Source: Bermanella sp034110565 (lineage in GTDB: Bacteria > Pseudomonadota > Gammaproteobacteria > Pseudomonadales > Oceanobacteraceae). From it: a stretch of DNA of 63,458 nt. Position 1 is the first letter of the stretch; each line of letters opens with the position of its first letter. The notes beneath the pieces were generated by a model. It saw only the letters and a program-made list of their open reading frames with translations. It was not told the origin of the DNA and did no database searches. The translations under genes were made by a program, and so were the position numbers. Positions 1 through 8,077 of this stretch are shown piece after piece. The DNA lies in contig JAWUYY010000078.1 of NCBI GenBank assembly GCA_034110565.1, positions 1 through 63,458 on the forward strand, written 5' to 3'.

Positions 1-464
1 TTAGATGCACCATAAGCCCCTGCTCTAGGTAACGCTTGATAGGTTACACTGCTACTGACAAAAACCAACTGCGGATTAGAAGAAGGATTGATGGTTTTGG
101 TTTGGCGTAATAAAGGCATCACAGCATTCACCACATTGAGAGCACCAAAGAAATTAGTTTCCATGACACGACGAATCTTATCTCGCTCAATCTCATACGA
201 ATCTATATATTCACACGTACCCGCATTAATGATGACTTTATCTAACAATGGGCTATGTGTTTGGATTTGAGTAACAGTTGATATCAGTGTTTGATCATCT
301 GTTATATCCACAGGCAAAGGCAATAACCCCTTGTGATCAAAAGCAATACTCGCCAATAACCCCTCATTGCGCGCACTGATCCAAACTTGATGACCTTCCG
401 CCGCATATTGCTTGGCCACTTCTAAGCCAATTCCGCTTGATGCACCCACCACCCAAATATTCAT
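1..464 (-). CDS. SDR-family NAD(P)-dependent oxidoreductase, C-terminus beyond window
   Basis: The first 154 codons of a short-chain dehydrogenase/reductase run off the left edge. The N-terminus MNIWVVGASSGIGLEVAKQY carries the Rossmann GxxxGIG nucleotide-binding motif, NAG occurs near residue 80, and the fragment ends in YGAS with the last two bases AA, so the catalytic Lys of YxxxK would be the next residue. The ATG at 464 follows a GGAG Shine-Dalgarno. The gene lies downstream of the photolyase/Cfa operon but behind a terminator, and it has its own copy of the stress sigma promoter at 489-516. An SDR gene also sits near rpoE-chrR in Rhodobacter. The substrate is unknown; action on oxidised lipids or aldehydes would be inference. 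Confidence 0.9.
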   Translation of the reverse strand, partial: MNIWVVGASSGIGLEVAKQYAAEGHQVWISARNEGLLASIAFDHKGLLPLPVDITDDQTLISTVTQIQTHSPLLDKVIINAGTCEYIDSYEIERDKIRRVMETNFFGALNVVNAVMPLLRQTKTINPSSNPQLVFVSSSVTYQALPRAGAYGAS

Positions 465-488
465 AGATATCTCCTATATTTATTTATA

Positions 489-516
489 TTTACGCAGTAA
501 AACAAACCCTAGATCA
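489..516 (-). promoter_or_regulatory. ECF (RpoE-ChrR type) promoter for the SDR gene
   Basis: On the minus strand, -35 TGATCT (511-516), a 16-base spacer and -10 CGTAAA (489-494) lie 24 bases ahead of the start codon. The hexamers and spacing are identical to those upstream of the divergent photolyase operon at 7957-7985. TGATC near -35 and CGTA near -10 are the known recognition elements of RpoE/ChrR (ECF11) sigma factors. Two perfect matches at the two expected places make chance unlikely. Confidence 0.82.
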
Positions 517-540
517 TATAAATAACCTAGCACCTATAGA

Positions 541-563
541 AAAGGGTGACCTAGTCACCCTTT
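541..563 (-). terminator. Rho-independent terminator of the photolyase/Cfa operon
   Basis: A perfect 10-bp stem (AAAGGGTGAC/GTCACCCTTT) with a three-base loop sits just past the stop codon of the Cfa-like gene. On the minus strand it is followed by TTTTCTAT. It separates the seven-gene operon from the SDR gene, which explains why the latter has its own promoter. Confidence 0.75.
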
Positions 564-566
564 AAA

Positions 567-1832
567 TTAAACGTTAAATAGCTGTTCTTTACGATACAAG
601 GGTTTAGCAAATACAAGATGGGAAACCCCAATTGCACGCTCAGTAAAGCCGGCCTCACAATAACTTAGATAAAAACGCCACATACGTTGAAAGTCTTCAC
701 TATAACCTTGCTCACTAATGACTTTCTCTTGCTGATTAAACGCAACGTGCCATGCTCTTAACGTACGAGCATAATGCTGTGCATAATCCTGTAGTTGCAC
801 TAAGCGCAGATCACTAGATCGTTTAGTTGAATCAGTCATGGCTGCGATCGATGGAATGCAGCTGCCTGGAAAAATATAGCGCTGAATAAAATCCACATCG
901 TTCTTGGCTTGCTCGAAACGTTGATCCTCAATGGTAATAGCTTGTACCAGCATGACACCTTCGGGCTTAAGTAACGAAGCACACTTAGCAAAAAAGGTGT
1001 CAAAGAATTTCCAGCCTACCGCTTCAATCATTTCGATGGAAACCAATTTATCGAACTGACCATCGAGATTACGGTAATCTTCTTTTAACAAGGTTACTTT
1101 GCTTTCTAAACCTTGCGCCTTAACCTGCTCTTTTGCATACAAGTATTGCTGCTCAGAGATAGTCGTGGTGGTTACATGACAGCCATAATGCTTTGCAGCA
1201 TAAATAGCAAAGCTGCCCCAACCTGTGCCTATCTCAACGACATGGTCTTCGGCATTTAAATCCAGTTTTTCACAAATGGTTTTCAACTTATTTAACGAAG
1301 CTTGTTCCATGCTGGCATCAGCACTTGGAAAAATACCCGATGAATACATCATGGTTGGGTCTAAGAACAACTTAAAGAAATCATTGCCCAAATCATAATG
1401 AGCGGCAATGTTACGGCGCGAGCCTTTCTCAGTATTTTGGTTTAACCAATGAAATCCTTTTAAAAATGGTTTAGATAATTTAGCCAAGCCACCTTCTAGA
1501 CCATTTAAAATATCCATATTGCGCACCATGACGCGCATTAATCGGGTAAGGTCGGGTGTAGTCCAATCCCCTGTCATGTAACCTTCAGCTGCACCTATGC
1601 TGCCGCCTGTCATAATATCGCTATAGGCATGAACATCTAAAATAGTTAACTCGCCATATAAATCATCTTCGGCATCTAAGGCCTCACCAAAGCGCATGAC
1701 TTCGCCGTTTTCTCTGATGACAATGCAACCTGTATGCAGTTTTTCAAGCTGCTTTAAAACAATGCCTCTGGCCATTTGGCTAAGCATTGATATTCTATTT
1801 TTCTTAACGGATAAACTGGCAACTGAATTCAT
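567..1832 (-). CDS. Cfa-family SAM-dependent fatty-acyl methyltransferase (421 aa)
   Basis: It belongs to the cyclopropane-fatty-acyl-phospholipid synthase family, which adds a SAM-derived carbon to double bonds of membrane phospholipid acyl chains. The SAM motif VEIGTGWGSFA lies at about 199-209 and HYDLGNDFF at 145-153. By-eye comparison with recalled E. coli Cfa puts Ser165 where Cys139 should be and Gln297 where His266 should be; Glu270 and Tyr354 are kept. Loss of bicarbonate ligands suggests methyl transfer without ring closure, as in UfaM-type enzymes. The start at 1832 was chosen for GGAG six bases upstream; an in-frame start at 1865 has no such site. It is the last gene of the stress operon, 58 bases after the DUF1365 gene. 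Confidence 0.93.
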   Translation of the reverse strand: MNSVASLSVKKNRISMLSQMARGIVLKQLEKLHTGCIVIRENGEVMRFGEALDAEDDLYGELTILDVHAYSDIMTGGSIGAAEGYMTGDWTTPDLTRLMRVMVRNMDILNGLEGGLAKLSKPFLKGFHWLNQNTEKGSRRNIAAHYDLGNDFFKLFLDPTMMYSSGIFPSADASMEQASLNKLKTICEKLDLNAEDHVVEIGTGWGSFAIYAAKHYGCHVTTTTISEQQYLYAKEQVKAQGLESKVTLLKEDYRNLDGQFDKLVSIEMIEAVGWKFFDTFFAKCASLLKPEGVMLVQAITIEDQRFEQAKNDVDFIQRYIFPGSCIPSIAAMTDSTKRSSDLRLVQLQDYAQHYARTLRAWHVAFNQQEKVISEQGYSEDFQRMWRFYLSYCEAGFTERAIGVSHLVFAKPLYRKEQLFNV

Positions 1833-1890
1833 TATGTACTCCATTTCGGGGCGTTGCCCGGACAATATATTTTATTTATGTTCGGCTGGT

Positions 1891-2727
1891 TCATTTCACT
1901 TCTTTATCAATAACACTAGTATCTGTGTGATCATAAAATGGCGCTTTTTTAAGCCATAACTTAAGTGCTTGCCAATAAATACCCAGCACTACTTTTACGG
2001 TCATAAATGGATATTGGATTAGACTCTTACTAAAATGACCCTGCCATTCGTACCTTTCAAGCATAAGCGTTGCGTCAAAGTGTTTTTCGACCAGATCCCC
2101 TTGCTGTTGTGTGTTATCCATATGGATATGCAACTTTTCTGTTGGCTCTGACAAGACCCAATTATATTGCATATTCATGGGGTTAAACGGTGAAACGTGA
2201 AACTGCTTATCAAATTGAAATACATGATGGCGATCACCTTTCAATTTGTATTGGCGATCAGTTGTGTCTATGCCGATCAACAGTACATAAGCATGACGCT
2301 CACCCCATGGGGTATTGGTAATCTCTGACATAATGGCAAGTAATTTCTCATTCTCATCAAAGCAATAATAAAAACTAACCGGGTTAAATATTAAATTAAA
2401 ATACCGAACATGAGTAAGCATTCTGACATATTTAATGGCCATAGAAGGCTGACCATTATCCTGTGCGTATTGGTTTACTTTACCAATGACAGCCTGTTTT
2501 AAATCTGGATTATCTGGTTCAAAATAATCCGCTCTTTTAAAGCTGGCAATACTAAAACGATTAAACCCTGTGTACCACTTTTTAGAAAACAGCACAGGTA
2601 CTTCATCTAAATCCAAGTACAGCATGAACATGTCATAAGTGAAATTATTCTTCACTGGCATAAACCGGCGATGCCTAACTTGACCCTTATACACACAACT
2701 TATCAGTATTTGAGAGCGGTTACTCAC
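1891..2727 (-). CDS. DUF1365 family protein (278 aa)
   Basis: This is a DUF1365 protein, recognised from an N-terminus with VRHRRFMPVKNNF and the central FNPVSFYYCFDE segment at about residues 115-127. The family is almost always encoded between a flavin amine-oxidase-like gene and a Cfa-like gene, as here, and is usually annotated only by its association with cyclopropane or methylated fatty acids. In Rhodobacter, homologues lie in the RpoE-ChrR regulon and are implicated in furan fatty acid formation or signalling. The start overlaps the stop of the upstream gene by four bases (ATGA), so translation is probably coupled. No catalytic motif is known, so the biochemical role remains open. Confidence 0.9.
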   Translation of the reverse strand: MSNRSQILISCVYKGQVRHRRFMPVKNNFTYDMFMLYLDLDEVPVLFSKKWYTGFNRFSIASFKRADYFEPDNPDLKQAVIGKVNQYAQDNGQPSMAIKYVRMLTHVRYFNLIFNPVSFYYCFDENEKLLAIMSEITNTPWGERHAYVLLIGIDTTDRQYKLKGDRHHVFQFDKQFHVSPFNPMNMQYNWVLSEPTEKLHIHMDNTQQQGDLVEKHFDATLMLERYEWQGHFSKSLIQYPFMTVKVVLGIYWQALKLWLKKAPFYDHTDTSVIDKEVK

Positions 2728-3983
2728 AAGCTGATACCAAACTTTTCAACCACTCTTAATGCGCTTTTCACACCATCTTCATGAAAACCATTAAACCAAT
2801 AAGCACCACAAAAATGACTATTATTATGGCCATTTATTTCATGATGACGTTGTTGAGCCTTCACGCCATCCAGTGTAAACACAGGATGCGCATAGCTATA
2901 CTTGGAAATGATTTTTTTAGGATCAATCTCTTGGGAACGATTCAATGTAACTAATATTGTCTCGGGTGCGTCGTTAAAATTTTGTAGAATATTCATATTG
3001 TAAGTCAGCATAGCCGTATCGCTTTTACGCTGAGGGATGTGATAATTCCAACTAGCCCAAGCTAATTTACGCTTTGGCATCATGCTATCATCGGTATGTA
3101 AAATTACATCATTTTTTTGAAATGGCAATGAACCTAAAATATCACTCTCAAGTTGAGTAGGTTCTGCCAGCATGTTCAATGCTTGATCGCTATGGCATGA
3201 GAAAATGACCTGATCAAATTCAAATTCCTTATCATGACTATAAAGAATCACCCCGTCTTTATTTCTCACGACCTTAGTGATGGGAGTATTAAGATGAATT
3301 CTTTCTTTAAACGATTGAGTAATAGGTTCGATATAAGATTGAGAGCCCCCTGAGATTACGCGCCATTGCGGACGTTGATCCACACTTAGCATGCCATGGT
3401 TATTAAAGAACTGTAAAAAAAACTTTAATGGGAAGTCCATCATCACATCTTCAGATGCGGACCAGATAGCCGCGCCCATAGGGACAATATAATGATTTAC
3501 AAACGACTTTGAATAACCATGCTTGGCAACAAACTCGCCCAATGTTTCTTCTTCGTTTATTTCGTTGTTTTCTAACGCCGCAACCGTTTGCTTGTTGAAC
3601 CGCAAGATATCCCACACCATACGTAAAAATGATGGTCTAATAAGATTAATACGCTGAGCGAACAGGCTATTTAAATTGGTACCATTATATTCGACACCTG
3701 TATTTTCATCGCGCACACTGAAGCTCATATCGGACGCTTCACTTTTTACACCTAGCTGGTCCATCAATTTAATAAAGTGAGGATAAGTCCAATCATTGAA
3801 TACAATAAACCCCGTATTGACAGGATAGACTTTACCTTCTAATTTCACAGGCTTAACGTGTGTGTGGCCGCCTAGATAGTCGTTCGCCTCGAATAATGAA
3901 ACTTCATGCTCGCGACTTAACAAATGGGCAGACGTTAATCCGGCAATACCAGAGCCAATAACTGCAATTTTTTGTTTTTTCAC
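2724..3983 (-). CDS. FAD-dependent amine-oxidase-like protein (419 aa)
   Basis: A flavin amine oxidase/phytoene-desaturase-fold protein. The N-terminal dinucleotide motif is IAVIGSGIAGLTSAHLL (6-22), followed by the acidic residue ending strand 2 (LFEAN) and then YLGGHTH. The C-terminus has the second FAD contact FCGAYWFNGFHEDGV. This type is the standard partner of DUF1365 and Cfa-like genes. In Rhodobacter, one flavoprotein of this kind acts on methylated membrane acyl chains in furan fatty acid synthesis (UfaD/UfaO steps); which step, if either, applies here cannot be told from sequence. It overlaps DUF1365 by four bases and lies 20 bases after the NTF2-like gene. Confidence 0.9.
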   Translation of the reverse strand: MKKQKIAVIGSGIAGLTSAHLLSREHEVSLFEANDYLGGHTHVKPVKLEGKVYPVNTGFIVFNDWTYPHFIKLMDQLGVKSEASDMSFSVRDENTGVEYNGTNLNSLFAQRINLIRPSFLRMVWDILRFNKQTVAALENNEINEEETLGEFVAKHGYSKSFVNHYIVPMGAAIWSASEDVMMDFPLKFFLQFFNNHGMLSVDQRPQWRVISGGSQSYIEPITQSFKERIHLNTPITKVVRNKDGVILYSHDKEFEFDQVIFSCHSDQALNMLAEPTQLESDILGSLPFQKNDVILHTDDSMMPKRKLAWASWNYHIPQRKSDTAMLTYNMNILQNFNDAPETILVTLNRSQEIDPKKIISKYSYAHPVFTLDGVKAQQRHHEINGHNNSHFCGAYWFNGFHEDGVKSALRVVEKFGISL

Positions 3984-4003
3984 AATGAATCCTTTTTACT
4001 GGC

Positions 4004-4468
4004 TTAGTTCATGCGTTTTTTTAGAAATTGAATAACGCGCTTTAGCACCGGTATATGCTCATAAAGTAAAGCGCCGCCATCTACATAGTCTTGATGATGA
4101 TAGACTTTTTCATTAAATCGTATATGGCTGCTGCCATTTACATAAATCGTATTGCCGCCGTTTAATTTCGGATGTATATAAGCCATGGTCCAAGTGAGCA
4201 TGGCACTGTCCTGCTTGATAAACTCATCATGGAATTCAAACTGACAAAATTGAACATTTTGATAAATAGACGCACAATATTCATTAAATGCGTTAACGCC
4301 AATAATATGATGAAAACAATCAATAAACTCTACGTTGTCGGCATAGACCATCTCGATAATACCGCTCTTACACGTATCAGCATTTAGCGTGTTAAATAAG
4401 TGTTTAAATGACTCAACTAATAATCTTGCTTGTTCAAGATCGGCAGAGCCTTGTTGCTGAGCATTCAT
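4004..4468 (-). CDS. NTF2-like (SnoaL-type) protein (154 aa)
   Basis: A small single-domain protein of the nuclear-transport-factor-2 fold: an amphipathic N-terminal helix (LEQARLLVESFKHLFN), then alternating strands with conserved FHDEFI and LTWTMAYIHPKL segments. NTF2-fold proteins form a cone-shaped cavity that binds or isomerises small hydrophobic molecules. Homologues recur inside gammaproteobacterial photolyase/Cfa clusters. GGAGAGTCTC precedes the ATG. Only 17 bases separate it from the desaturase gene and 20 from the flavoprotein gene, so it is in the operon. A role in handling an acyl intermediate is inference. Confidence 0.82.
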   Translation of the reverse strand: MNAQQQGSADLEQARLLVESFKHLFNTLNADTCKSGIIEMVYADNVEFIDCFHHIIGVNAFNEYCASIYQNVQFCQFEFHDEFIKQDSAMLTWTMAYIHPKLNGGNTIYVNGSSHIRFNEKVYHHQDYVDGGALLYEHIPVLKRVIQFLKKRMN

Positions 4469-4485
4469 GAGACTCTCCTAATCAC

Positions 4486-5463
4486 TTAATTAACACCGCG
4501 ATCATTATCACGGCCTTCTTTTAGAATACGAATAGGGACAGGGTTTAGATCACGCACAATGCCCACAAAACTAAGCAGTTTTAAGATGTAATATGTAATA
4601 TCTATTTCCCACCAGTAAAACCCTTGGCGCGCCGATACAGCGAATCTATGATGATTATTGTGCCAACCTTCTCCTAGGGTAATAAATGCCAACCAAGGAT
4701 TGTTACGACTATGATCCTTGGTTTCAAAACGGCGTTTACCATAAATGTGTCCAAGCGAGTTAATCGTAAACGTGGCATGAAATAAAATAACGGTTGATAC
4801 AAAAAATCCCCATATCAGCATTTGTAAGCCATTGGTTTTTAGCTCAGGCCAATAAGCTTGCAATACTTCACCTAAAATAAACGAAAACAGAGCTAAAACA
4901 GCCGGCGCTATGATATCGAAGCGATTTAAAAATCTAAGCTCTGGAAATTTGGCTAAGTCTTTAATAACACTATAGTCTGTCTTAAACGCGGCTTCACAAA
5001 TAAACCAACCTATATGAGACCACCAAAAGCCGTACTGGACGGGTGAATGTCGATCTTCTTTTTCATCGCTGTATTTATGATGCTTCCTATGATGACTGGC
5101 CCACCATAACGGGCCTCGTTGTGCGGAGCTGTTACCTATAAAAGCAAACACAAATTGCCAGAAACGATTAACCTTGAAACTGCGATGAGAAAAATACCGA
5201 TGATAAAAAGCAGTAATGGCAAACATGCGTAACCAAAAAAAGAATAGACATGCAATCACCGCCACAGGGCTAATACCCACCCAGATAACTCCTAGGCACA
5301 TGGCGTGAACAAAAAAGAACGGCAAACAGCGCACCCAGTTTATATGACGGCTGTTTTCATCTACATCAACACCCACAGGGGCTTCGGCATCAACCCAGCG
5401 AATAATATTTTGCCAAAGGGTCTCTCGCTGCCGCTTGGGTAAGTGCACTGGGGTTGGATTCAT
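4486..5463 (-). CDS. Membrane acyl-lipid/acyl-CoA desaturase (325 aa)
   Basis: A di-iron fatty acid desaturase of the integral membrane class. All three histidine boxes are visible: H88-x4-H93 (HRYFSH), the HHRKHH box near 124-129 and HNNHH at 268-272. Hydrophobic segments lie around 47-80, 100-112, 185-203 and 215-235, giving the usual four-helix topology with a cytoplasmic active site. It would introduce a cis double bond in an acyl chain using O2 and an electron donor not encoded nearby. The start overlaps the photolyase stop (ATGA). In the operon it could supply the unsaturated substrate for the Cfa-like methyltransferase. Confidence 0.93.
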   Translation of the reverse strand: MNPTPVHLPKRQRETLWQNIIRWVDAEAPVGVDVDENSRHINWVRCLPFFFVHAMCLGVIWVGISPVAVIACLFFFWLRMFAITAFYHRYFSHRSFKVNRFWQFVFAFIGNSSAQRGPLWWASHHRKHHKYSDEKEDRHSPVQYGFWWSHIGWFICEAAFKTDYSVIKDLAKFPELRFLNRFDIIAPAVLALFSFILGEVLQAYWPELKTNGLQMLIWGFFVSTVILFHATFTINSLGHIYGKRRFETKDHSRNNPWLAFITLGEGWHNNHHRFAVSARQGFYWWEIDITYYILKLLSFVGIVRDLNPVPIRILKEGRDNDRGVN

Positions 5464-6923
5464 GACAAACCATACTCCTTATTAATTTTTCCCAGCACTG
5501 GGTCGCTCAACTGCTTAAAATGTAGCTTGGTTTGTGCCACTGACATTTTATGATCAACCACAGGCGGCACATAACCACACTGTATAACTTGTTCTTTCGT
5601 TGGTTGATGAATACTTTTGTTATCCAGTGAGGCTAATTCTGGTAGAAATTGGCGAATAAAATGACCATCTTTATCAAAACGCTGAGACTGACGAGTAGGA
5701 TTGAAAATTCGAAAATACGGAACAGCATCAACACCTGTTGATGCTGACCACTGCCAACCGCCATTGTTTGACGCTAAATCACCATCTATCAAATGCTGCA
5801 TGAAAAATTGCTCACCTAGACGCCAATCTATAAATAAGTGCTTGGTTAAAAACATAGCAGTGACCATACGTAAGCGGTTATGCATCCAGCCGGTTTCAAC
5901 TAACTGACGCATGGCGGCATCTACAATTGGATAACCTGTACGGCCTTCACACCAAGCTTTAAATAGTTTTGAATCTTGCTTCCACGGTAGCTGATCCGTG
6001 TGAGATTTAAAGGCCTTATAGCGACATGTTTCAGGAAACGCGCTCATTATATGACGATAAAAATCACGCCATATTAATTCAGTCACCCAAGTTTTTACGC
6101 CTGGGTTATCTAAACCGTTCGGTACAGTGATCGCTGCTTGAAAACATTGACGAACACTTATGGCACCTATGGCTAAATACGCAGATAATTTTGAAGTCCC
6201 GCTCACGCTGGGGATATCACGCTCTTCGTGATAGTGAAAAATCGGCTCATCAATAAATGATTCCAATAGATTCAATGCATAGTCTGCATCAGTTGGCCAT
6301 GAAGCCTGCCATGTTTTTTTGCACTGCGAGGAGAGCTGAGAAATCGCTTCAATCTTTACATCACTAAGTGCTTTAACATCAGATTTAATTTTAATGGCAT
6401 GCTGCACTTTCGGCAGCCCATAAATAGGACGAGATTGCTCATTTAACTCAGACAAGTATGCATTTTTAAATGCAGTGAATACCTTGTAATAATTACCTTG
6501 TTTATTGCGAATGACACCAGGTGGAATCATGCATTGATCATGGTAGCCATGCACTCGAACACTCATGGTTTCTAATTTTGCACTCACCAGCTCCGTTAGC
6601 TCAGATTCATTCCATTCATATTCGTGATTAAAATACACCTGATCTAAAGCGTGCTCAGTTACTAGCTGTTTTATTTTTGGAATGACCCCAGCAAAATCAT
6701 CAGCATCCATAATTACTAACGGCACACCAAGCTGTTCAAGTTGTGCTGATAGTGTTGCTAATTGACGTAAGATTAAATCTTGTTTAATCGGTGCCATACT
6801 GTGTTGTTGCCACTGCTTAGCGGTTACAAAATAAACGGCTATAGTCGGTGCGCTCTGCATGGCCGCAGACAAAGCAGGGTTATCATAAACTCGCAAGTCA
6901 CTTCGAAACCACATAAGGTTCAT
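5460..6923 (-). CDS. phr: Deoxyribodipyrimidine photolyase (487 aa)
   Basis: A class I DNA photolyase that repairs UV-induced cyclobutane pyrimidine dimers with FAD and blue light. The N-terminal antenna domain begins MNLMWFRSDLRVYDNPAL. The FAD-binding domain shows TSKLSAYLAIGAIS, WRDFYRH, GYPIVDAAMRQL, GWMHNRLRM and NNGGWQWSASTG with the Trp residues of the electron-transfer chain. The length is typical (about 470-490). Four-base overlaps with genes on both sides show tight translational coupling. Light-repair genes are classic members of RpoE-ChrR regulons. Confidence 0.97.
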   Translation of the reverse strand: MNLMWFRSDLRVYDNPALSAAMQSAPTIAVYFVTAKQWQQHSMAPIKQDLILRQLATLSAQLEQLGVPLVIMDADDFAGVIPKIKQLVTEHALDQVYFNHEYEWNESELTELVSAKLETMSVRVHGYHDQCMIPPGVIRNKQGNYYKVFTAFKNAYLSELNEQSRPIYGLPKVQHAIKIKSDVKALSDVKIEAISQLSSQCKKTWQASWPTDADYALNLLESFIDEPIFHYHEERDIPSVSGTSKLSAYLAIGAISVRQCFQAAITVPNGLDNPGVKTWVTELIWRDFYRHIMSAFPETCRYKAFKSHTDQLPWKQDSKLFKAWCEGRTGYPIVDAAMRQLVETGWMHNRLRMVTAMFLTKHLFIDWRLGEQFFMQHLIDGDLASNNGGWQWSASTGVDAVPYFRIFNPTRQSQRFDKDGHFIRQFLPELASLDNKSIHQPTKEQVIQCGYVPPVVDHKMSVAQTKLHFKQLSDPVLGKINKEYGLS

Positions 6924-7930
6924 AGTGATGACTCCATCATTGAAAACTTGTGCCGTTTATTCATATGAGTAGCCAATGCCCGGCCACTTAAATAAGCCGC
7001 CTCGACACCATCAACGCTCAACTCAGATAATAAATAATCACCACAAATATGAAGGCCATCTTCAGCGGTTAAAAATCCATTTTCCACATGACCATTTTCG
7101 CTACCATGTGAATACAACCAACGGTGAGCGTAGTCACTTTTTATCACGATTGGCTCTGGGCAAAGTTGAGACAACTCATTGGCCAGTTCATACACCGCTT
7201 TATCTTTTGAGTAATCCAATCTCGCTTCACTCCATTGGTTGCTAGCCTGCACACAATATATATGTAAACCATGCTCTGTATGACGACCTGGCTTACTATT
7301 TTCGTAACTAATACGCGCAATGTTTGTATTTGGATGTTGCCACAGATTCGGCACACTTAACGTGTGAGGTAACGCAAACATAGCGACCCATTGTGAATGA
7401 ATCGAGACACCATTCAACAACGATTTAAATTCATGCTCTTTTGGCAATAATGCATAGGTTTGTGGCGCTGGGCAGGCCAATACAATCTCATTGGCGTAAG
7501 CATACAGAGTCTCGCCGCTCTGTGTTTCCCGATAGACACTCCAGTTCTTTTCACCTTTCACTAACGCACTAATACGTACGTCAAATTGCACTGCAGCCTC
7601 ATCAGCTAAAAAACGCGTAATACTCGAGCTTCTAGGCGTGCCGATATATTGCTCTTCACCCTCACTGTGTAACCAAGTTGTCATATGCCCAGCTTGACTC
7701 CAGTCTTTAACCTCTTGGCGAAATTGTGACGTATTAGCCGTAAAACTTAATGCGCCTAAATCAAAGCTCACTGAATATTTATCACTTTGAATTCGTTTAG
7801 ACGATAGACGACCACCACTGCCACGAGCTTTATCCACACAGACAACCTGTCTACCTTCGCCTTTTAGCTTTAATGCCAAGGTTAAACCGGCCATACCTGC
7901 GCCGATGACCAATACATCTGTCGAAATCAT
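6920..7930 (-). CDS. NAD(P)/FAD-dependent oxidoreductase, renalase-like (336 aa)
   Basis: A flavoprotein with an N-terminal Rossmann motif (VLVIGAGMAGLTLALKL) and the early GSGGRLSSKR segment typical of renalase-like proteins, and a C-terminal FAD contact (LHICGDYL...SVDGVEAAYLSGRALA). Family members oxidise or reduce small substrates with FAD and NAD(P)H; this one's substrate is unknown. It is the first gene of the stress operon, so its promoter at 7957-7985 controls everything to 567. I start at the ATG at 7930, with AGGTAGGG upstream, rather than the TTG two codons earlier. The 3' end overlaps phr by four bases. Confidence 0.9.
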   Translation of the reverse strand: MISTDVLVIGAGMAGLTLALKLKGEGRQVVCVDKARGSGGRLSSKRIQSDKYSVSFDLGALSFTANTSQFRQEVKDWSQAGHMTTWLHSEGEEQYIGTPRSSSITRFLADEAAVQFDVRISALVKGEKNWSVYRETQSGETLYAYANEIVLACPAPQTYALLPKEHEFKSLLNGVSIHSQWVAMFALPHTLSVPNLWQHPNTNIARISYENSKPGRHTEHGLHIYCVQASNQWSEARLDYSKDKAVYELANELSQLCPEPIVIKSDYAHRWLYSHGSENGHVENGFLTAEDGLHICGDYLLSELSVDGVEAAYLSGRALATHMNKRHKFSMMESSL

Positions 7931-7956
7931 AATCAAACCCTACCTATAATCATGTC

Positions 7957-7985
7957 TTTTACGCTTTGACACTAAAGACAGATCA
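7957..7985 (-). promoter_or_regulatory. ECF (RpoE-ChrR type) promoter of the photolyase/Cfa operon
   Basis: On the minus strand, TGATCT (7980-7985), 16 bases, then CGTAAAA (7957-7963), ending 27 bases before the start codon. It matches the RpoE/ChrR-class consensus and is nearly identical to the promoter of the SDR gene at 489-516. It lies in the intergenic region shared with the divergent sigma factor gene. I find no TGATC-type promoter pointing toward the sigma factor itself. Confidence 0.85.
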
Positions 7986-8077
7986 CTCAACGTGTTTATC
8001 TCCCCTATTTTAAAGATAAGGCTTTACCAGAAGACAGCATTCCTTTACTTTAAAAAGAACGGAAACACACACATTTT

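Noticed and set aside
7966..7998. Perfect TTGACA on the plus strand ahead of the sigma factor gene, a possible sigma-70 promoter.
   Set aside because: The hexamer 17 bases downstream (AACGTG) is a poor -10, so I could not support a promoter.
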